Source: an uncultured Erysipelotrichaceae bacterium (GTDB taxonomy: Bacteria; Bacillota_I; Bacilli_A; RFN20; CAG-826). Taken from it: 5,886 nt of DNA. Below, one piece after another: positions 5,571 through 5,886 of the stretch (position 1 is the first letter of the stretch; each line of letters opens with the position of its first letter). The notes beneath the pieces were generated by a model. That model ran no database searches. It was not told the DNA's origin and worked only from the letters and a program-made list of their open reading frames with translations. The stretch covers positions 1 through 5,886 of the forward strand of contig ONWJ01000020.1 in NCBI GenBank assembly GCA_900321535.1, read 5' to 3'. Made by a program: the position numbers and the translations under genes.

Positions 5571-5577
5571 GGAAAGG
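5571..5577 (+). promoter_or_regulatory. Strong ribosome site setting the start of the last lipoprotein
   Basis: GGAAAGG lies 9 bases before the ATG at 5587 and is one of the strongest Shine-Dalgarno matches in the window. It fixes the start of the truncated gene and, with only 26 bases between stop and start, supports translation from a shared mRNA with the SGNH gene. Confidence 0.7.
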
Positions 5578-5586
5578 ATCTTAAAC

Positions 5587-5886
5587 ATGAAGAAACTTGT
5601 ATTCCCACTTATCTTGTCCGCCTTCGTCCTTGCCGGATGCGGCGCCAATGGGCCAGGCACCCCGATTCCTTCGACCACCTCTGCAGGAGGATCGACAACC
5701 AGCCAGCCAGCCACCACCTCTCAGCCAGCCGCGACCACCCAAACCGATGAATCTGATTTCACCGTTTTGCCAACCCTTCATCTTGCTTTCTACAAGAAGT
5801 TTGCTGATGAAACCGTTGCCGCGAATTTCAAAACTGCCTTCGAGACTTATCTTGCTGGCAAGAAGGTTCGCATCACCTCCATCACC
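5587..5886 (+). CDS. Lipoprotein with Ser/Thr/Pro-rich linker, 3' end cut off
   Basis: The first 100 codons of a lipoprotein; the frame is open to the window edge, so the true length is unknown. The signal peptide (M-K-K-L, then a hydrophobic core) ends in the lipobox L15-A-G-C18. Residues 19-60 form a low-complexity linker rich in Thr, Ser, Pro, Gln and Ala that contains the hexapeptide TTSQPA twice in tandem (5695-5730), typical of a tether that holds a domain away from the membrane. From about residue 62 (L-P-T-L-H-L-A-F) a folded domain with alternating hydrophobic and charged residues begins, but too little is visible to name it. A substrate-binding or adhesion-type surface protein is possible; nothing seen proves either. 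It follows the SGNH lipoprotein gene by 26 bases and probably shares its transcript. Confidence 0.8.
   Translation, partial: MKKLVFPLILSAFVLAGCGANGPGTPIPSTTSAGGSTTSQPATTSQPAATTQTDESDFTVLPTLHLAFYKKFADETVAANFKTAFETYLAGKKVRITSIT

Noticed and set aside
5695..5730. Duplicated 18-base unit as a possible mobile or CRISPR-like repeat
   Set aside because: It is an in-frame TTSQPA peptide duplication with differing codons inside a low-complexity linker, so it is a protein-level repeat only.
5581..5781. Minus-strand frame of 66 codons opposite the last lipoprotein
   Set aside because: Its Gly/Arg/Trp-rich product is the mirror of the Ser/Thr/Pro/Gln linker codons on the plus strand; no start signals.

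Overview
The window comes from a low-to-mid GC Gram-positive-type bacterium, most likely an uncultured gut-type member of the Bacillota (Bacilli/Erysipelotrichia-like). The reasons are three lipoproteins with classical lipoboxes, purine-rich Shine-Dalgarno sites, exclusive use of TAA stops in the five complete genes, TGG for Trp, an intrinsic terminator and a Firmicutes-style riboswitch with a transcription attenuator. The lineage is an inference; no marker gene is present.

All genes lie on the plus strand. From left to right they are: (1) a small YunG-family protein (104-538); (2) a HAD-superfamily phosphatase-like lipoprotein with its own promoter (667-1704); (3) a c-di-GMP-I (GEMM-I) riboswitch with a Rho-independent attenuator (about 1805-1924) leading directly into a membrane diguanylate cyclase (1932-3434), closed by a strong terminator (3451-3486); (4) a K+-channel-like membrane protein with extra N-terminal membrane segments (3661-4626); (5) an AT-rich spacer with three copies of ATCCATAT at an exact 33-bp period; (6) an SGNH-hydrolase lipoprotein (4766-5560), followed after 26 nt by (7) the start of a Ser/Thr/Pro-rich lipoprotein that runs off the right edge.

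The centrepiece is the c-di-GMP feedback module. The aptamer matches the GEMM-I core (GGCAAAC, a P2 hairpin capped by a GUAA loop, GACGCAAAGC, a P3 hairpin, AGCCAG). Its conserved core is exactly complementary to the attenuator: 1830-1837 pairs with 1899-1906, and 1809-1816 pairs with 1912-1919. Aptamer and terminator on one side, and antiterminator on the other, are therefore mutually exclusive. This predicts an OFF switch: high c-di-GMP ends transcription before the cyclase is made. The cyclase has an intact GGDEF active site but lacks the RxxD product-inhibition site, so feedback appears to act at the RNA level. The longest ATG reading frame of this gene starts inside the aptamer (1848) and should be trimmed to 1932.

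Apart from the last two lipoproteins, which are probably co-transcribed, the genes look like separate transcription units with no obvious shared pathway.
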